Origin: JBBQFC01 sp038321615
Lineage (GTDB): Bacteria; Bacteroidota; Bacteroidia; Flavobacteriales_D; Cryomorphaceae
DNA: 64,000 nt
Reading direction: 5' to 3'
Assembly (NCBI GenBank): GCA_038321615.1
Contig: JBBQFC010000004.1
Span: 17,616-81,615 of the forward strand
The notes beneath the pieces were generated by a model. That model searched no databases and was not told where the DNA came from. It saw nothing but the letters and a program-made list of their open reading frames with translations. Of the stretch, positions 61,636-64,000 are shown piece after piece; positions within the stretch are counted from its first letter, which is position 1, and every line of letters starts with the position of its first letter. The position numbers were made by a program, and so were the translations under genes.

Positions 61636-62841
61636 CTACCGAATCTCTTCGCTCACCAGCTTTCCGTCGATAAACACCTTAATAATGTGGGAAGTATATT
61701 CAAATGGATCACCATCGTACCGCGCAATATCGGCGTCTTTGCCCACCTTTAGCGAACCCACCCGATCTTGTATTTTCAAAAGTTTGGCTGCATCTATCGT
61801 CAGGGCATTCATAGCGGCGTTGTAATCTAACCCATTGGCTACAGCCAATGCAGCTTCAAACGTTACTACACGTGTTTTCGGCACATAGCCTTCGTAGCCG
61901 CTTTGAAATGCAATCGGAATTCCTGCCGCGTAAAGAGCAGCCGCTGTGGTATAACTGGCATGACGGGTATCGCCAAAATTGCGGATCATCGTAGGGTGAA
62001 TAATCACTGGTACTTTGGCCGCTTTTAGTTCATCGATCACCGAGTAGGCCTCGGCACCGCCATCAATAATCAGGTCGAATCCAAACTCATCGCGCAAGCG
62101 AATGGCCGTGATAATATCTCTAGCCGATTGAGCCGTAATAAGCGCGGGTACTTCCCTATTGAGCACTTTCACCAATACTTCTTTCGACAAATCGCGCTCG
62201 GGGTGACCGGTCGAATCTTTATTCGACAATTTGGCCTGGTAAGCTTGCGCTCCCACAAATGCTTCGCGCAACATTGATACACCTTTGGCTCGTGTGCCGG
62301 GCTTTTCGAAATTATCGCTTACGCTGCTTCCGATAGTCATGGCCACCATGGCCATTGGATTAATAAGCCCCTCATCGATTGTTTCTCCGGCGGTTTTAAT
62401 CACAATGGTTTGTCCGCTGATGAGGGCACCCGGGCCATGGCCGGTATTTATGGTGGTTATCCCAAAAGTTCGGAGATATCCCACCAATTCCTCCCGGGCG
62501 TTGTAGGCATCAATAGCCCGAAGTTCGGGTTGCAAAGGGCTCGATTTTTCAAGTTGGTCCTGGTCTTGTTTCTGATTCAGGATACCGGCTAATCCCACCA
62601 CCGTGTGGGCATCGATAAACCCGGGAGTAGCTACGGCTGCTTCGTAAACGGTGTAATCGGAAGGAATCGAAACGTCGGCTTCCTTTCCTACTTTTTGGAT
62701 CTTTCCATTGCTGATAAGTACCACCCCGTTTTCAATTGCTGGACCTTCGGAAGTGTAGAGTTTTAGAGCTTTGATGGCGTAGTTTTGAGCATTTGCCGAA
62801 AGGCTGATAACTGCAAAAAGAATAAACGCGATAGCTTTCAT
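61636..62841 (-). CDS. Amidohydrolase-family protein, metal ligands lost
   Basis: 401 residues from the ATG at 62841 with a signal peptide (MKAIAFILFAVISLSANAQ). The amidohydrolase fold is clear (TPGFIDAHTVVGLAG; KVGKDADIARYDGDPFEYTSHI). But the first metal motif HxH is HTV, and the His-rich segment of the neighbour (HNHTHRHDD) is replaced by ALITAQSARD, and LHHVSDG by IIDGGAEA. It is likely non-catalytic, perhaps a partner of the adjacent full enzyme, 22 bases upstream in the same operon. Confidence 0.85.
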   Translation of the reverse strand: MKAIAFILFAVISLSANAQNYAIKALKLYTSEGPAIENGVVLISNGKIQKVGKEADVSIPSDYTVYEAAVATPGFIDAHTVVGLAGILNQKQDQDQLEKSSPLQPELRAIDAYNAREELVGYLRTFGITTINTGHGPGALISGQTIVIKTAGETIDEGLINPMAMVAMTIGSSVSDNFEKPGTRAKGVSMLREAFVGAQAYQAKLSNKDSTGHPERDLSKEVLVKVLNREVPALITAQSARDIITAIRLRDEFGFDLIIDGGAEAYSVIDELKAAKVPVIIHPTMIRNFGDTRHASYTTAAALYAAGIPIAFQSGYEGYVPKTRVVTFEAALAVANGLDYNAAMNALTIDAAKLLKIQDRVGSLKVGKDADIARYDGDPFEYTSHIIKVFIDGKLVSEEIR

Positions 62842-62863
62842 GATATGATTGTAGGTGTTATGC

Positions 62864-64000
62864 TCAATTTCGATTAAAATCGGCGTGGTGGTTATAATAC
62901 TCGCCCCGGAATACGTCGAGTCCACCGGTGGCATACTTCAAATCGTCGGGATTTGCCCGGTCGAAAACTTTGATACCTTCCACCCAGGTTTGCTCCACAT
63001 GGGTATAAATGCTAAGCGGGTCGCCGGAAAGTATAATGAAATCGGCATCTTTCCCCGCTTCAAGCGAACCAACTTTCTTATCGGCATCGAGCATACGTGC
63101 ATTGGCGAGGGTTACCGCTTCCAAAGCCTTGGCTCTCGACATACCGCCGCGAACGCCGAAAGCTGCAGATCGGATAAAAAGTCGGGAATCGCTGATCTGA
63201 TCATCCGTGTGGTAACCCACATCTACCCCTGCATCTTCGAGTATTTTGCCGGTATCGAAACGCAAGTCCAGAGCTTCGGGTTTGCCTCCTGGAGAGTCGA
63301 GCACAATAATCGAACAAGGCACACCCGCTGCGGCAATTTCATCGGCCACTTTCCAACCGTCGCTGACGTGGTGCAGCACCATGCGATACCCAAACTCCTG
63401 AGAGAGCCGGATAGAAGTCATAATATCGTCGTGGCGGTGTGTATGGTTGTGCACCACCCGTTTTCCTTCCAGCACCTCCACGAGTGCTTCCATTTGTAAG
63501 TCCCGGTCCGGCATTTTGGATGCATCATCGCCGGCCAGCTTAATTTTTGCCTGATAGGTTTGCGCTTTCACATACAGCGCGCGCACCATAGCGGCCGATT
63601 TAGCCCGGGTACTGGGAAATGGAGCCCCCCGAAGCGGATTGGTACCGTTGGCCATTTTCATCCCACCCAAAATACCATCGGGATCTTTGTGGAGCAGCAT
63701 ATCATAAACAGTTGTGGCCGGACGCAGTTTCAGATAGATCGTTTGGCCGCTCATCAAGTGGCCGGAACCGGGCATAATGTTAACCGTGGTGATTCCACCA
63801 GCACGCGCTTTCTTAAAGGTATCGGAGTGCACATCAATGGCATCGAAAATACGCACATCAGGATGCAGCGGCGAAGACGCATCGCCACCATCGCCATTGC
63901 CAATATGCGAATGCGAATCGACCAGTCCCGGCATAATCACCTTTCCCGATAGCGAAACGACAGTGGCCCCAGCAGGAATTTCCACCTCATCTGCCGCACC
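62864..64000 (-). CDS. Amidohydrolase, active-site intact, 5' end cut by window edge
   Basis: The frame is open to the window end, so the N terminus is outside; about 378 residues are visible. Metal motif HSH in GLVDSHSHIGNG, a His cluster HNHTHRHDD, LHH and the C-terminal HTDDQISDS provide the binuclear-site ligands. It resembles the imidazolonepropionase-like or dipeptidase-like amidohydrolases of Bacteroidota; substrate unknown. Followed by a degenerate paralogue in the same operon. Confidence 0.85.
   Translation of the reverse strand, partial: GAADEVEIPAGATVVSLSGKVIMPGLVDSHSHIGNGDGGDASSPLHPDVRIFDAIDVHSDTFKKARAGGITTVNIMPGSGHLMSGQTIYLKLRPATTVYDMLLHKDPDGILGGMKMANGTNPLRGAPFPSTRAKSAAMVRALYVKAQTYQAKIKLAGDDASKMPDRDLQMEALVEVLEGKRVVHNHTHRHDDIMTSIRLSQEFGYRMVLHHVSDGWKVADEIAAAGVPCSIIVLDSPGGKPEALDLRFDTGKILEDAGVDVGYHTDDQISDSRLFIRSAAFGVRGGMSRAKALEAVTLANARMLDADKKVGSLEAGKDADFIILSGDPLSIYTHVEQTWVEGIKVFDRANPDDLKYATGGLDVFRGEYYNHHADFNRN

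Overview
The window looks like a chromosomal segment of a Bacteroidota bacterium, probably a Flavobacteriia-type (Cryomorphaceae/Schleiferiaceae-like) organism. Four kinds of evidence point there: type IX secretion sorting tails (type A and a gliding-motility type B tail), Bacteroidota -7 boxes of the form TAnnTTTG in front of many genes, lipoproteins with short lipoboxes, and families such as DUF4403, DUF2490, CRTAC1/ASPIC and a eukaryotic-type GT3 glycogen synthase. The exact genus is inference. I see no prophage, insertion sequence or CRISPR array.

Layout. 1-3.3 kb: end of an EamA permease, a YigZ/IMPACT protein, a DUF4403 lipoprotein and a thioesterase. 3.3-8.2 kb: dnaA with a strong terminator, a small lipoprotein and a secreted trypsin-like T9SS protease. 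8.2-13 kb: a fabG-VWA protein pair, a small T9SS cargo protein and two unknown genes. 13-21.7 kb: two facing operons rich in ATP-grasp enzymes. The plus-strand operon is esterase, M17 aminopeptidase, ATP-grasp; the minus-strand operon is esterase, ATP-grasp with a 370-residue Lys/Pro/Ala repeat tail, class-I glutamine amidotransferase, second ATP-grasp-like enzyme. 22-27.8 kb: a small basic protein, glycogen synthase, tRNA-Arg(TCT), a SpoIIE-type phosphatase and a Sua5 enzyme. 27.8-35.5 kb: a seven-gene minus-strand operon encoding lamin-tail proteins, a CotH kinase, a VTC-type polyphosphate polymerase, DUF4956 and DUF2490. 35.6-43 kb: a J-domain/KTSC protein, an NAPE-PLD-like hydrolase, a vanadium haloperoxidase interrupted by one in-frame TAA, and a giant CRTAC1 lipoprotein. 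43-53.5 kb: mscL, DsbA-like, OsmC, cysE-cysM, a tricorn-like S41 protease, sucD, a decayed cyclase fragment, a lipocalin-like lipoprotein and mnmE. 53.5-64 kb: a TPR-adenylate cyclase, an 1850-residue subtilase-like surface protein with MBG repeats, and a tandem amidohydrolase pair, one of which has lost its metal ligands.

Best candidates for an undescribed system: the 13.3-21.7 kb ATP-grasp/amidotransferase/esterase block, whose parts suggest amide-bond formation plus trimming on an unknown substrate, and the CotH-VTC-DUF4956 operon, which looks like a polyphosphate or phosphoryl-transfer module tied to T9SS surface proteins. All functions are inferred from sequence motifs read by eye; no database search was run.
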